A stretch of 23,281 nucleotides of DNA from a virus, in the IMG/VR virus record IMGVR_UViG_3300042863_000590, positions 1 through 23,281 of that record; one strand, written 5' to 3'. A program made the translations under genes and the position numbers. Position 1 is the stretch's first letter. Each line of letters opens with the position of its first letter. The notes beneath the pieces are model-generated. The model was given only the letters and a program-made list of their open reading frames with translations. It was not told where the DNA came from and did not search any database. Shown one piece after another: positions 8,165 to 14,298 of the stretch.

Positions 8165-8457
8165 TACTTAGCCATCTTTTCTGCAAACCCGCCACGGAAG
8201 TCACGCTCTTCAATCTGCTCCTCGTTTTCCGACAAGGAACGGATCAATTCCTCAAGCTTCTGACGCTCTTGGATAAGTTCACGTGCATCTATTACCGACT
8301 GCTTGATTGCAGACAATTCAGCTTTTCGTGCAGAGCCTGTCAACTCAGGGTCAACTGGTTTCTTGATTTCTTCAATGAGGCCATCAATAGCCTGTTCCAT
8401 AGATGTCAACAGCCTCTTCGCCGCATCAACGGTTGTATACTTCGAGGTAGTTTTCAT
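8164..8457 (-). CDS. Small coiled-coil protein before terL, possible small terminase
   Basis: I start at ATG 8457 (MKTTSKYTTVDAAKRLL), giving 97 residues; a TTG at 8466 is an alternative. The protein is almost all helical and highly charged, with coiled-coil-like stretches (IKQSVIDARELIQERQKLEELIRSL). It overlaps the upstream GroES-like gene by 32 bases and terL by one base. Position and oligomer-forming character suggest a small terminase subunit or terminase accessory factor, but no DNA-binding helix-turn-helix is evident, so this is inference. Confidence 0.6.
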   Translation of the reverse strand: MKTTSKYTTVDAAKRLLTSMEQAIDGLIEEIKKPVDPELTGSARKAELSAIKQSVIDARELIQERQKLEELIRSLSENEEQIEERDFRGGFAEKMAK

Positions 8458-9034
8458 CTGCAACAAAGATTAAATGTTCAAACATCATTCTCCAGACCTT
8501 CTTACCGTCTACGACCATTTCGTAGTCAGCGTTCTTCTCGAAGAATACAATGTCACCTTTCTTAACTCCACGCTCATTTAGGTAGGCTGAGTCGCACCAA
8601 ATCTTACCGAATCTGTTCAGTGGCTTCTCGGTCTCAATGAGTTCAATAATGTCACTCTTGAGCTTAGGCTGTTCGACTTCCTCAACGAATACCCAGTCGG
8701 TCATCATATGAATCTCTCCAGTTTCCTTGCTCTTGTATGCATAGCACTGCGTACCGAATCCTCCAGTCTCGCTGTAGCCAACCTTGTATAGGTGCTCTTT
8801 TGGATCTATACACTGAGCTCCGCCGTAATCCATTACGTGGTGATGAATAAACAAAAGGTCTCCAACCTTAGCACCAGTGTTATGCTTCAGTGGAATACCA
8901 GTAATCTCTGCATAGTGGATTCTATGTTCAAACTCGTTAAACTTCGAGTCTAAATAAAGTTCTTGTCCGCCAATGTTTACCGTGTCTTTTACACGCTTAG
9001 GCAGATACACGATGAAATCGTATAGTGGATTCAT
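8426..9034 (-). CDS. GroES-like (chaperonin-10 fold) phage protein
   Basis: In this 202-residue protein the C-terminal region (about 150-197: ERGVKKGDIVFFEKNADYEMVVDGKKVWRMMFEHLIFV) follows the GroES pattern of V.xGD.V.f...a....v.dg....l....i. The N-terminus (YDFIVYLPKRVKDT..GGQELYL) resembles the first GroES strand and mobile-loop region. A second VGDLLFIHHHV segment lies at about 57-67. A phage co-chaperonin could remodel host GroEL for capsid folding, as T4 Gp31 does, which fits its place in the packaging/head cluster. The insertion between the two halves (EHLYKVGYSETGGFGTQCYAYK) is unlike GroES. Fold assignment is by eye; a structural role is an alternative. Confidence 0.6.
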   Translation of the reverse strand: MNPLYDFIVYLPKRVKDTVNIGGQELYLDSKFNEFEHRIHYAEITGIPLKHNTGAKVGDLLFIHHHVMDYGGAQCIDPKEHLYKVGYSETGGFGTQCYAYKSKETGEIHMMTDWVFVEEVEQPKLKSDIIELIETEKPLNRFGKIWCDSAYLNERGVKKGDIVFFEKNADYEMVVDGKKVWRMMFEHLIFVADENYLEVYNR

Positions 9035-9058
9035 AATAAATTAAATTAGTGTTGTAAC

Positions 9059-9295
9059 TTAAAAGTTACAGTCGTTTTCAATAATTACAGGCATACCTTC
9101 TACACGCTTCCACAGTAGGTTTGACCCATCTTCGGATTCAATGTAGATTAAGTAGTTTTTCTCTGAGGTCTTGTGGTAATGTCTTTCGTCAAGTACAATT
9201 GCAGAGACGTTACCCATACCAGCTTTCTGTCCAACGAAGTAGGCCATAGCCTTCATAGGATCATTTCCAATTACAATTTTTCTAATAATTTCCAT
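9059..9295 (-). CDS. Unknown 78-residue protein
   Basis: It begins MEIIRKIVIGNDPMKAMAYFVG and ends VEGMPVIIENDCNF. It looks soluble and globular with alternating strands, without signal or membrane segments. It follows the 97-residue gene with only two intervening bases and lies in the late operon before the GroES-like gene. I recall similar small proteins in Bacteroidetes phages but know no function. Confidence 0.7.
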   Translation of the reverse strand: MEIIRKIVIGNDPMKAMAYFVGQKAGMGNVSAIVLDERHYHKTSEKNYLIYIESEDGSNLLWKRVEGMPVIIENDCNF

Positions 9296-9297
9296 AG

Positions 9298-9591
9298 TTA
9301 ATTAATTTCGTCATCGTTATTATTAATCATATCGATGAAGTTAGAATAGTCAGTATTGCGTTTTTCGTAGTTAAGCTTAAGCATTGAAAGTGCGAACTCA
9401 AGTTCATCTTCACCCTCGACAAAGAAGTTTGAGCCCTGTGAAACAGTATCCTCCTCATCGTTGAATACACATACTCCGCCAACTACAATTGTATCTCTTT
9501 CAAGTCCTAGTTCTTCAATCTTCTTATTTAATTCATCCATCTGTTCTCCGTAGAAAACTAGCAGTTCTGCTGTTTTTTCTTTTAATTTCAT
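9298..9591 (-). CDS. Unknown acidic 97-residue protein
   Basis: This is an acidic protein with an N-terminal helix (KEKTAELLVFYGEQMDELNKKIEELG), a central hydrophobic strand (DTIVVGGVCVF), and a second helix, ending in a poly-Asn/Asp tail (MINNNDDEIN). It starts nine bases after the fibre gene stop and is followed almost immediately by the 78-residue gene. No family is recognised. Confidence 0.68.
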   Translation of the reverse strand: MKLKEKTAELLVFYGEQMDELNKKIEELGLERDTIVVGGVCVFNDEEDTVSQGSNFFVEGEDELEFALSMLKLNYEKRNTDYSNFIDMINNNDDEIN

Positions 9592-9600
9592 ATTGGTGTA

Positions 9601-10836
9601 TTAAACGTATGAGCCAATTAACTTAACATCTGCTCTAAAGTTTGCGACCTCTCCAGATCCGTTGTTGATGGTAAATGTAAGTACACCAGCTCCAGTCGTA
9701 TACCACCTGAATGAAAACCCTCCAGCTCCTGATGACAGATTCCAACCAATCCCTTCGTAGTAGTATATATTCTCAGAACCAGGGAACCCAGTAAAACCTA
9801 CACTGTCAAAGAACGTAGCAACTCTTCCAGTTCTAAACTTTGAATGTGAGTTGTTATAGAGTGTGTACTCGATAATAGCACCTTTGTAGAACGCAGATCC
9901 ATTATTGATAGTAAGCATTGTCTGTGTACCTGCTCCAGTCGCAGACGTAAATGATAGAGCTAGATTCTGCACTTCCGCTTCTCCGCTAAAGTTCTGTGAT
10001 CCTGATGTCTTATAGATAGTCGCTGAGAAGGATGATGATTCTTTTACCACACTTATGATTCCAGAGAATCTCAATGTACGTGCTCCAGCATTCCCACTTA
10101 GTGACAAATCTGCACTACCCGCAAATGCTCCAGCGTTGTTAAACTGGATATTACCCTGTGATCCACCAGGATTATTTGCTACCTGTGTGCTGATGTAGTT
10201 AGTTAATGCAGAAGTACTATAGTATCCAAATTCAGCAGTTAGCTCATCGAACACTAGGATCAATGGGTTATCAGCTGGGTCTAACGCACCAGCGGGCCAC
10301 GTGTTACCTGGATCCAGAGAGAATGTTCCAGAGGCTGAGTCGTATGCGACAGGAGAAACAGCTGTAAACACAGGGTCTTCAGATAAGTATGCTCTCAGCG
10401 ACTCAATTGTAATACCCTTGTACTGCGTTGTAGAGGTATCGTAAATCAACAATCCATCGTTTGGTGAAATAGTGTCAGCAGTAAGCTGTACCAATACACC
10501 AGTTGACAGTAAACCAACTACGTTTGAGGTATAGTAAACAGGAGATGCTGCTGTGAAGATGGCATTGGACGAGAAGGCGTTAGCCCCAAGTTCTCTTCTT
10601 ACCAACTTATTAGTACCATCGATGAAGATACCAGTAAGTTCTGCGTTATCCTCAGATGGAGCAGTAGTGAAGTACTGGTCTCCGTTCACTTCAATGGAAG
10701 TGGTGCCCAGCTTAAGAGCAGAGTCGTTGCCAAGACCATCCTCAATAGTCTGTCGAGTAGATGATAAAGTAGATGTTTCGGTTTTCAGTAGTTGTGAATA
10801 CCCATCTTTAACCTTTACAGAAGTTAAACTTGCCAT
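9601..10836 (-). CDS. Virion appendage / fibre-like protein
   Basis: The 411-residue protein is Ser/Thr/Gly/Ala-rich with beta-fibre character. It has a short polar N-terminal segment likely to anchor in the virion (MASLTSVKVKDGYSQLLKTE). Repeated FTAASPVYY / FTAVSPVAY phrases lie near residues 93 and 156, GLLIYDTSTTQYKGIT occurs near 126, and a GSQGNIQFNNAGAFAGS motif common in phage fibre and capsid-decoration proteins occurs near 223. The C-terminal third looks like a jelly-roll-type carbohydrate-binding tip, though I cannot assign it. It is first in its transcription unit with its own promoter, well away from the other fibre at the left edge. A head fibre, or a second receptor-binding protein, is plausible. 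Confidence 0.72.
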   Translation of the reverse strand: MASLTSVKVKDGYSQLLKTETSTLSSTRQTIEDGLGNDSALKLGTTSIEVNGDQYFTTAPSEDNAELTGIFIDGTNKLVRRELGANAFSSNAIFTAASPVYYTSNVVGLLSTGVLVQLTADTISPNDGLLIYDTSTTQYKGITIESLRAYLSEDPVFTAVSPVAYDSASGTFSLDPGNTWPAGALDPADNPLILVFDELTAEFGYYSTSALTNYISTQVANNPGGSQGNIQFNNAGAFAGSADLSLSGNAGARTLRFSGIISVVKESSSFSATIYKTSGSQNFSGEAEVQNLALSFTSATGAGTQTMLTINNGSAFYKGAIIEYTLYNNSHSKFRTGRVATFFDSVGFTGFPGSENIYYYEGIGWNLSSGAGGFSFRWYTTGAGVLTFTINNGSGEVANFRADVKLIGSYV

Positions 10837-10843
10837 TATGTCT

Positions 10844-10861
10844 TATTTTTGTACAAATATA
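10844..10861. promoter_or_regulatory. Near-perfect 18-bp palindrome formed by two overlapping divergent -7 elements
   Basis: TATTTTTGTACAAATATA reads TAttTTTG on the plus strand and TAtaTTTG on the minus strand, sharing the central GTAC; only one of nine base pairs is mismatched. Polymerase cannot occupy both promoters at once. The palindrome could also serve as an operator for a dimeric protein, such as the adjacent winged-helix candidate. The plus-strand -33 is weak. Confidence 0.55.
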
Positions 10862-10885
10862 GCAATTAAGTATATGAAAAAGAAA
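10854..10885 (-). promoter_or_regulatory. Late promoter for the fibre-terminase-portal unit
   Basis: On the minus strand TATATTTG (10861-10854) is a full TAnnTTTG -7 element, with TTTC (10885-10882) at 20-nt spacing in the -33 position. It lies 17 bases before the ATG at 10836. It overlaps a plus-strand -7 element, see the palindrome at 10844-10861. Confidence 0.6.
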
Positions 10886-11365
10886 ACGAAGCGGCAACAC
10901 CCAAGCCGCAAGTACCGTGAGTTCTCCAAACACAAGGAGGAATTGGTAGGCGACAACTACGCCAAGAACGTCAGAAACGTACTCTTAGACTTCCGTGACG
11001 ACAGGAATATGTCTCCTGAGCTGACAATGTTCCTACTCTGGGCGTATGAATACGAGTTCTTCACGATGGATTACCTAGACAAGCGATGTGGCATAGCAAA
11101 GACAAGTTGGGCAACCACTATGCGACCCGTCTTATACAAGTATGGCCTGCTGATGACGATGTATAGCAAGCAGTCTGAAGGTGTCTCTATGGAAAAGATG
11201 ATGATGCGTAACGAAAGCGACCCATCCTACCGCAATAGGTATGCGCTAACTCAGAAGGCAAAGCTGTATGTACAGGAATTTTACCGCAAACTGGACGGTA
11301 GAGAGACTATCAAGCGCAAAAACTTCTGGGTTTCACGTGGTGCACTGATAGATCCACAGCGATAA
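10874..11365 (+). CDS. Winged-helix DNA-binding protein, probable late regulator
   Basis: The start chosen is ATG 10874, 22 bases downstream of a TATTTTTG -7 element; longer frames would overlap the fibre gene antisense. The 163-residue protein has a very basic N-terminus (MKKKTKRQHPSRKYREFSKHK). A helix-turn-helix-like region lies at about 47-92, with PELTMFLLWAYEYEFFTMDYL followed by KRCGIAKTSWATTMRPVLYKYGLL. A wing-like YALTQKAKLYVQEFYRKL lies at 123-140, the layout of MarR-like winged-helix proteins. It is the only plus-strand gene inside the minus-strand late block and diverges from the fibre promoter, so it may control late transcription or itself. The function is inferred from fold-like pattern and location. 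Confidence 0.68.
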   Translation: MKKKTKRQHPSRKYREFSKHKEELVGDNYAKNVRNVLLDFRDDRNMSPELTMFLLWAYEYEFFTMDYLDKRCGIAKTSWATTMRPVLYKYGLLMTMYSKQSEGVSMEKMMMRNESDPSYRNRYALTQKAKLYVQEFYRKLDGRETIKRKNFWVSRGALIDPQR

Positions 11366-11368
11366 AGA

Positions 11369-11401
11369 GCCTTATAGTGCACATATACGTGCGCTTATGG
11401 T
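11369..11401. other. Hairpin after the regulator gene, possible terminator
   Basis: The segment around GTGCAC-ATATAC-GTGCGC can pair GCAC/GTGC and extend through CCTTATAG / CTTATGG with a G-U pair and a bulge. It sits just after the stop at 11365 and is followed by TCCTTTTAAG, a weak U-run. It would be the first of three hairpins at the convergent junction. Confidence 0.4.
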
Positions 11402-11413
11402 CCTTTTAAGCCT

Positions 11414-11440
11414 CATTATGTACCCGGAAGGGTGTTAATG
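11414..11440. repeat. Twin hairpin copy 1 (GGAA tetraloop)
   Basis: CATTA / TACCC-GGAA-GGGTG / TAATG folds as two stacked 5-bp stems separated by a small internal loop and capped by the GNRA tetraloop GGAA. It is a direct repeat of the hairpin at 11455-11481. The differences preserve pairing: T-A becomes T-G at the inner stem base and the loop remains GNRA. Confidence 0.7.
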
Positions 11441-11454
11441 GAGGATATATGCAT

Positions 11455-11481
11455 CATTACATACCCGAAAGGGTATTAATG
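11455..11481. repeat. Twin hairpin copy 2 (GAAA tetraloop)
   Basis: CATTA / TACCC-GAAA-GGGTA / TAATG is the second copy of the hairpin at 11414-11440, 41 bases downstream. A GTGTTTTTAACC stretch follows on the plus strand. Placed between convergent genes, the pair may terminate transcription from one or both sides, but the tetraloop conservation also suits a protein- or RNA-binding role. Confidence 0.7.
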
Positions 11482-11492
11482 GTGTTTTTAAC

Positions 11493-12044
11493 CTACTTTT
11501 TAGCCTTTGCTTTTCTGTAATCGTCAAACATCTTTCTGTTCTCAGGCTTGTTAACCCAGGTGGTGAAGTCTTTGCGTGGCATAGCTCTATTCGTACCATC
11601 GAGGTCTAACAATACTGTTCCCTTCTGGGTATCGTACTTGATGTCTCTAATTGCGGATGGTAACTTTACAGTCTTCTGCACCTTTATGGATGGCTTTGGC
11701 ATAGTTAGCTCCTTCGGGGCAATGTTTACCTTTTCATTTTTTTTATACTCTACGTGCCGTACCGGTTTTTTAAAATGTCCAAAATAATTTAATTTTGTCT
11801 TTGGATCATACTCTACTAGATTAGGAACTAAACCAGTTTTTTCATCTTTCCAAAATATCTTTTCATCTAATGTTAAAGGTCTAGTTCTAGTTCCTGGTCT
11901 AAAAGTTTGGGGAAGTAATGTTCTTACATACGAGCTATCTTGATAAGCTTTTAGCCAAGAGTGATTAGGATCAGTTACATAGATAGTATCTCTTGCTGGA
12001 GTAGCTTTCTTAGGTGGATCTACTGGTTTCTTTATAGCCTTCAT
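11493..12044 (-). CDS. Unknown basic, proline-rich late protein (183 residues)
   Basis: The last gene of the right-hand late unit starts at ATG 12044, overlapping the previous gene's stop by four bases. It begins MKAIKKPVDPPKKATPARD, then DTIYVTDPNHSWLKAYQDS, a phrase I recall in structural-region proteins of Bacteroidetes phages. The rest is rich in Lys, Pro and aromatic residues and ends DDYRKAKAKK. The repeated basic/proline segments suggest a nucleic-acid- or virion-associated protein. No enzyme motif is visible. Transcription from here runs into the twin hairpins at 11414-11481. Confidence 0.7.
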   Translation of the reverse strand: MKAIKKPVDPPKKATPARDTIYVTDPNHSWLKAYQDSSYVRTLLPQTFRPGTRTRPLTLDEKIFWKDEKTGLVPNLVEYDPKTKLNYFGHFKKPVRHVEYKKNEKVNIAPKELTMPKPSIKVQKTVKLPSAIRDIKYDTQKGTVLLDLDGTNRAMPRKDFTTWVNKPENRKMFDDYRKAKAKK

Positions 12045-12289
12045 TTCTTTCCTCTGTTACGTGCTCTATTTCTGGAGGCGGCCTCCATTACTAACTTACC
12101 TGTCTTAGTATGTGAGGCATCTAGGCCATCACCATTCCCGTAGGTTCCCTTCTCTCTGTTAAACTTGTTCAGCAGTGAGCGATACTTCTTACGCTCCTCT
12201 GACTTGTTGTACTTACGCTGGTACTCTCTGCGCTTTTCAGCGGCTTCTGGGTTCTCCTCGTAGTACTTGGAGGTCTTACTTACTTTCAC
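12041..12289 (-). CDS. Small basic protein resembling HNH-derived phage virion-region proteins
   Basis: I start at GTG 12289 (VKVSKTSKYYEENPEAAEKRREYQ), which gives 82 residues and a short overlap with the 46-residue gene. The upstream ATG at 12376 would run out-of-frame through that gene. The helical basic N-terminus (RREYQRKYNKSEERKKYRSLLNKFNRE) is followed by YGNGDGLDASHT and NRARNRGKK. That pattern (GDxxDxxH ... SxNRARN) resembles a family of short phage proteins with HNH-like remnants found near packaging genes. Here the full HNH zinc or metal set is not seen, so catalysis is doubtful and a DNA-binding or structural role is more likely. The four-base ATGA overlap with the next gene supports its reality. 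Confidence 0.65.
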   Translation of the reverse strand: MKVSKTSKYYEENPEAAEKRREYQRKYNKSEERKKYRSLLNKFNREKGTYGNGDGLDASHTKTGKLVMEAASRNRARNRGKK

Positions 12290-12416
12290 GTTTAATCTTT
12301 TTTTCCTGTTCAAGCATCTGTTCAGTTGGCTTACGCCCAGAACCCTTGTTTGCACGGATATTGTCCCACAAGCCACGCTTGGAGTAGGAACCGTCTTTAC
12401 GTTTGATCAGTTTCAT
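12276..12416 (-). CDS. 46-residue conserved-looking peptide with GLWDNIRA motif
   Basis: ATG at 12416 overlaps the upstream stop by four bases (ATGA), and the frame ends at TAA 12276, inside the next gene. The product is MKLIKRKDGSYSKRGLWDNI followed by RANKGSGRKPTEQMLEQEKK and a basic tail. GLWxNIRA plus (S)GxKPT is a motif I recall in tiny proteins of many marine and gut phages. The role is unknown. It preserves the chain of four-base overlaps in this operon, which supports translation. Confidence 0.72.
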   Translation of the reverse strand: MKLIKRKDGSYSKRGLWDNIRANKGSGRKPTEQMLEQEKKIKRESK

Positions 12417-12619
12417 TCTTCCTCGTAGTAACAAGCCTTCACCTTAAAGTGAGTAGGCTGTTCAGCCTTTGCTTTGATGGCTGCCTGTACTTGCTTTACA
12501 GCTTCTTCCAAGGACATAGCCTTCACCTCTACCTCAGAGCCAGACTCCATCTCGCCTCCACCATTATACTTCTTGACCATCCCGCCACCGCCGTACATCT
12601 TTGTCTTCTTACACTTCAT
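12413..12619 (-). CDS. Unknown 68-residue late protein with Gly-rich start
   Basis: It begins MKCKKTKMYGGGGMVKKYNGGGEMESG, a Lys/Tyr/Gly-rich style found in small crAss-like phage proteins, and continues into a helical EEAVKQVQAAIKAKAEQ segment. It overlaps both neighbours by four bases. A virion-packaged or scaffolding role is possible but unsupported. Confidence 0.68.
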   Translation of the reverse strand: MKCKKTKMYGGGGMVKKYNGGGEMESGSEVEVKAMSLEEAVKQVQAAIKAKAEQPTHFKVKACYYEEE

Positions 12620-12897
12620 CGTTTTAGTTTTTTAACGAGCATTTTTGCCCTGTTCTTCATATCCTTAGATTTTTTCATATACGGATAGTCAGACAATCTT
12701 TCTGCAAATTTAACATATTCTGCTGCTTCAGGTTCTCCTGGCATAACTTTCCTGTAGATTTCTGAGTATCCAGCTTCTGGGATTACGTAATTATCAACCA
12801 TTCTCTTGAATCTGCTAACCTCAGCAGGAGTGGTACTCTTCTTTACAGTACCCTTTTCAGGCATAGGTGGATTCTTCAGTCCCTTATTGATCTTCAT
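12616..12897 (-). CDS. Unknown basic 93-residue late protein
   Basis: The lysine-rich, mostly helical protein starts MKINKGLKNPPMPEKGTVKK and ends SKDMKNRAKMLVKKLKR. It is linked to both neighbours by four-base ATGA overlaps. No family is recognised. Its composition suggests nucleic acid binding or packaging with DNA. Confidence 0.68.
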   Translation of the reverse strand: MKINKGLKNPPMPEKGTVKKSTTPAEVSRFKRMVDNYVIPEAGYSEIYRKVMPGEPEAAEYVKFAERLSDYPYMKKSKDMKNRAKMLVKKLKR

Positions 12898-13559
12898 CGT
12901 TTCTTAGCATTTAGTCTTTCCAGGCGCTTCATAGCATATCCGAATGCCTTCTGCGAATTTACTTCTTTTGCTGTTGCGTATGTTTCACGCTTACCGAATG
13001 TACGATCCTTTAGGGCCTGCTCACGTAGTGAAGCATTAGAGGCTGTTCCTCTACGCACATTACGGATGTCTTGGTTCAGTGCCTTCTTACTAGTCTTGTA
13101 GTTGTACTTCTCACCACCAGACTTGTAGGATATATCTGCCCCTTTCTTGCATTTAGGGTCTTCTCCGACCATACAAGTAGAGGTAGACTGATCTCCTGAG
13201 TTCTTTCTATCCTTGTATACAGCCTTCATTGACTGGCTAATATCAGCCTTCTTCTTTGAAGACTTGAGGTTACTCTCGTCAACCTTAGCAATGGTCTTCC
13301 TTAACTGAGACTCACGCTTAAGACGCTCACCACGGAACTTGTCGTATACCTGACCAGAGTAGATGTTGTCATTACCACCCATACGCAGGGTCGTGCTCTC
13401 CTTCTCGGTGGGTGCTACCTTACTCCAGTTCTTGTCTTGCTGTAAAGTCTCCCGAACAGCATCCATATTAGGAGTTGTAAGCTGTTGCTTAGCCTGCTTA
13501 CGTGTCATACCTTTCTTAGCGAGCAGGTAGGATATACCTTTTGTCTTTGGCTGACTCAT
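12894..13559 (-). CDS. Unknown basic late protein, paralogue of the preceding gene (221 residues)
   Basis: Its N-terminus (TKGISYLLAKKGMTRKQAKQQL) aligns with that of the 164-residue gene upstream (VSGLRYALAKKGVSRGEALDML). Both also share an internal VRRGTASNAS..E block (here near 168-180), so the two are tandem paralogues. A middle insert with CMVGEDPKCKKG holds two cysteines. The protein is highly basic, with no membrane segment or enzyme motif. The N-terminal AKKG(M/V)(T/S)R..A pattern resembles a short helix-turn-helix. Start and stop overlap neighbours by four bases. It could be a virion DNA-associated or ejected protein; this is inference. Confidence 0.7.
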   Translation of the reverse strand: MSQPKTKGISYLLAKKGMTRKQAKQQLTTPNMDAVRETLQQDKNWSKVAPTEKESTTLRMGGNDNIYSGQVYDKFRGERLKRESQLRKTIAKVDESNLKSSKKKADISQSMKAVYKDRKNSGDQSTSTCMVGEDPKCKKGADISYKSGGEKYNYKTSKKALNQDIRNVRRGTASNASLREQALKDRTFGKRETYATAKEVNSQKAFGYAMKRLERLNAKKR

Positions 13560-14050
13560 TTCTTCATACGGCTGTTATAGTCCCTACGTGTTCTATACTC
13601 GTAAGAAACTAAATCATTAAATGTTCTACGTGTGTTGAGTTGCTTTTTTCCTTCTACTGCTCTTTCTGCAAGGAACTTCTCTTGAGGAGATGCATTTGAA
13701 GCTGTTCCCCTACGTACTACCTTGATGTCCTTACGCTCTTGCTGACGTGCCTCCTTGGAACGCAACTTAGTTGGAGCCTCGTAGTGCAGGTACTTATTCC
13801 CACCAGGACCCTGTCTCCACTCCATAACCATAGGTTTACGAGCATTGATACGCTCCTCTTGGAATCCTTTAAAGTCTTTAATAGAACTGCCAGTAGGTCT
13901 CTCCACAGCAGTGCCACGCTTGGTCTTCATCTGTGCCAACTTAGCCTCGTCTGGAGCACGAAGCATATCCAGAGCCTCACCACGAGATACACCTTTCTTA
14001 GCAAGTGCGTACCTCAAGCCAGACACCTTGGGAGTCTTGATCGTCTTCAT
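13556..14050 (-). CDS. First gene of the late unit: basic protein, paralogue of the next gene (164 residues)
   Basis: The protein begins MKTIKTPKVSGLRYALAKKG and carries VVRRGTASNASPQEKFLAER near 112-131, both shared with the downstream 221-residue gene. It is rich in Arg/Lys. The ATG lies only four bases after a TATATTTG -7 element, so the mRNA may be leaderless. Alignment of the paralogues' N-termini supports this start over a later one. Function unknown. Confidence 0.72.
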   Translation of the reverse strand: MKTIKTPKVSGLRYALAKKGVSRGEALDMLRAPDEAKLAQMKTKRGTAVERPTGSSIKDFKGFQEERINARKPMVMEWRQGPGGNKYLHYEAPTKLRSKEARQQERKDIKVVRRGTASNASPQEKFLAERAVEGKKQLNTRRTFNDLVSYEYRTRRDYNSRMKK

Positions 14051-14054
14051 AGGA

Positions 14055-14085
14055 CAAATATACAGAATATAGAGTCATAGATAAA
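14055..14085 (-). promoter_or_regulatory. Promoter of the right-hand late unit, likely leaderless
   Basis: On the minus strand TTTA (14085-14082), a 19-nt spacer, and TATATTTG (14062-14055) match the Bacteroidetes -33/-7 promoter. The initiating ATG (14050) begins four bases after the -7 element, roughly where transcription should start, implying a leaderless transcript. Confidence 0.65.
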
Positions 14086-14120
14086 ATCTATAATACATAC
14101 CTACATTATAGAGATTAACA

Positions 14121-14152
14121 TTTGGAAATGTCATTTATTTCCTGTAACTTTG
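14121..14152 (+). promoter_or_regulatory. Consensus Bacteroidetes promoter firing rightward
   Basis: TTTG (14121-14124), 20 nt, then TAACTTTG (14145-14152) is the best match to TTTG/N19-20/TAnnTTTG in the window. It heads a structured leader region with two tiny ORFs rather than an ordinary gene. It diverges from the late promoter about 60 bases to the left. Confidence 0.75.
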
Positions 14153-14184
14153 CTTACACAAGTGAGCACGTAAGGAGGCAAACA

Positions 14185-14250
14185 GTGAACACGCTTCCCA
14201 ATTCTAACGCTTTAGTGCAGCGTAGGGCTTCACAAAAGCCCCTTAGCTAA
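14185..14250 (+). CDS. Possible 21-residue peptide with perfect SD (GTG start)
   Basis: AAGGAGG (14172-14178) lies six bases before GTG, followed by a frame encoding MNTLPNSNALVQRRASQKPL plus Ser and TAA. Strong SD sites are rare in this genome. The coding region coincides with the repeated stem-loop, so translation would unfold it, as in a leader peptide. The product is untested, and the site may act only as RNA. Confidence 0.35.
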   Translation: MNTLPNSNALVQRRASQKPLS

Positions 14251-14251
14251 A
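14211..14251 (+). repeat. Stem-loop element copy A (GCGTAGGGCT...AGCCCCTTAGC)
   Basis: TTTAG/CTAAA forms the outer stem, AGC/GCT and TA/TA the middle with bulges, and GGGCTT/AAGCCC the inner stem with loop CACAA. The same arrangement, with different loop and outer sequence but conserved GCGTAGGGCT and AGCCCC(C/T)TAGC arms, occurs at 21121-21149 just downstream of another promoter. Confidence 0.6.
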
Positions 14252-14298
14252 CGACACAACAAAAGATTTACTGCTCACACGCAAAGGAGGTCTTGGGG

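Larger units (their letters stand above)
14162..14278 (+). ncRNA. Structured leader or small RNA downstream of the consensus promoter
   Basis: GTGAGCA (14162-14168) can pair with TGCTCAC (14272-14278), closing a 117-base domain that starts about where the promoter's transcript should begin. Inside is the stem-loop at 14211-14251 that recurs before the ERF gene. The domain also holds an AAGGAGG site and a 21-codon frame. It may be a regulatory leader, a small RNA, or an mRNA for tiny peptides. No known family is recognised. Confidence 0.45.

Noticed and set aside
10553-10873. N-terminal extension of the winged-helix gene
   Set aside because: The extension is antisense to the fibre gene and lies upstream of the promoter -7 element. 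ATG 10874 is the sensible start.
11414-11481. CRISPR array
   Set aside because: There are only two repeats, each self-complementary with a GNRA loop, with a 14-base gap and no cas genes.
14211-14251. tRNA or pistol-type ribozyme reading of stem-loop A
   Set aside because: There is no cloverleaf, anticodon arm or CCA context, and the conserved pistol loops are missing. It is kept only as an unnamed stem-loop.
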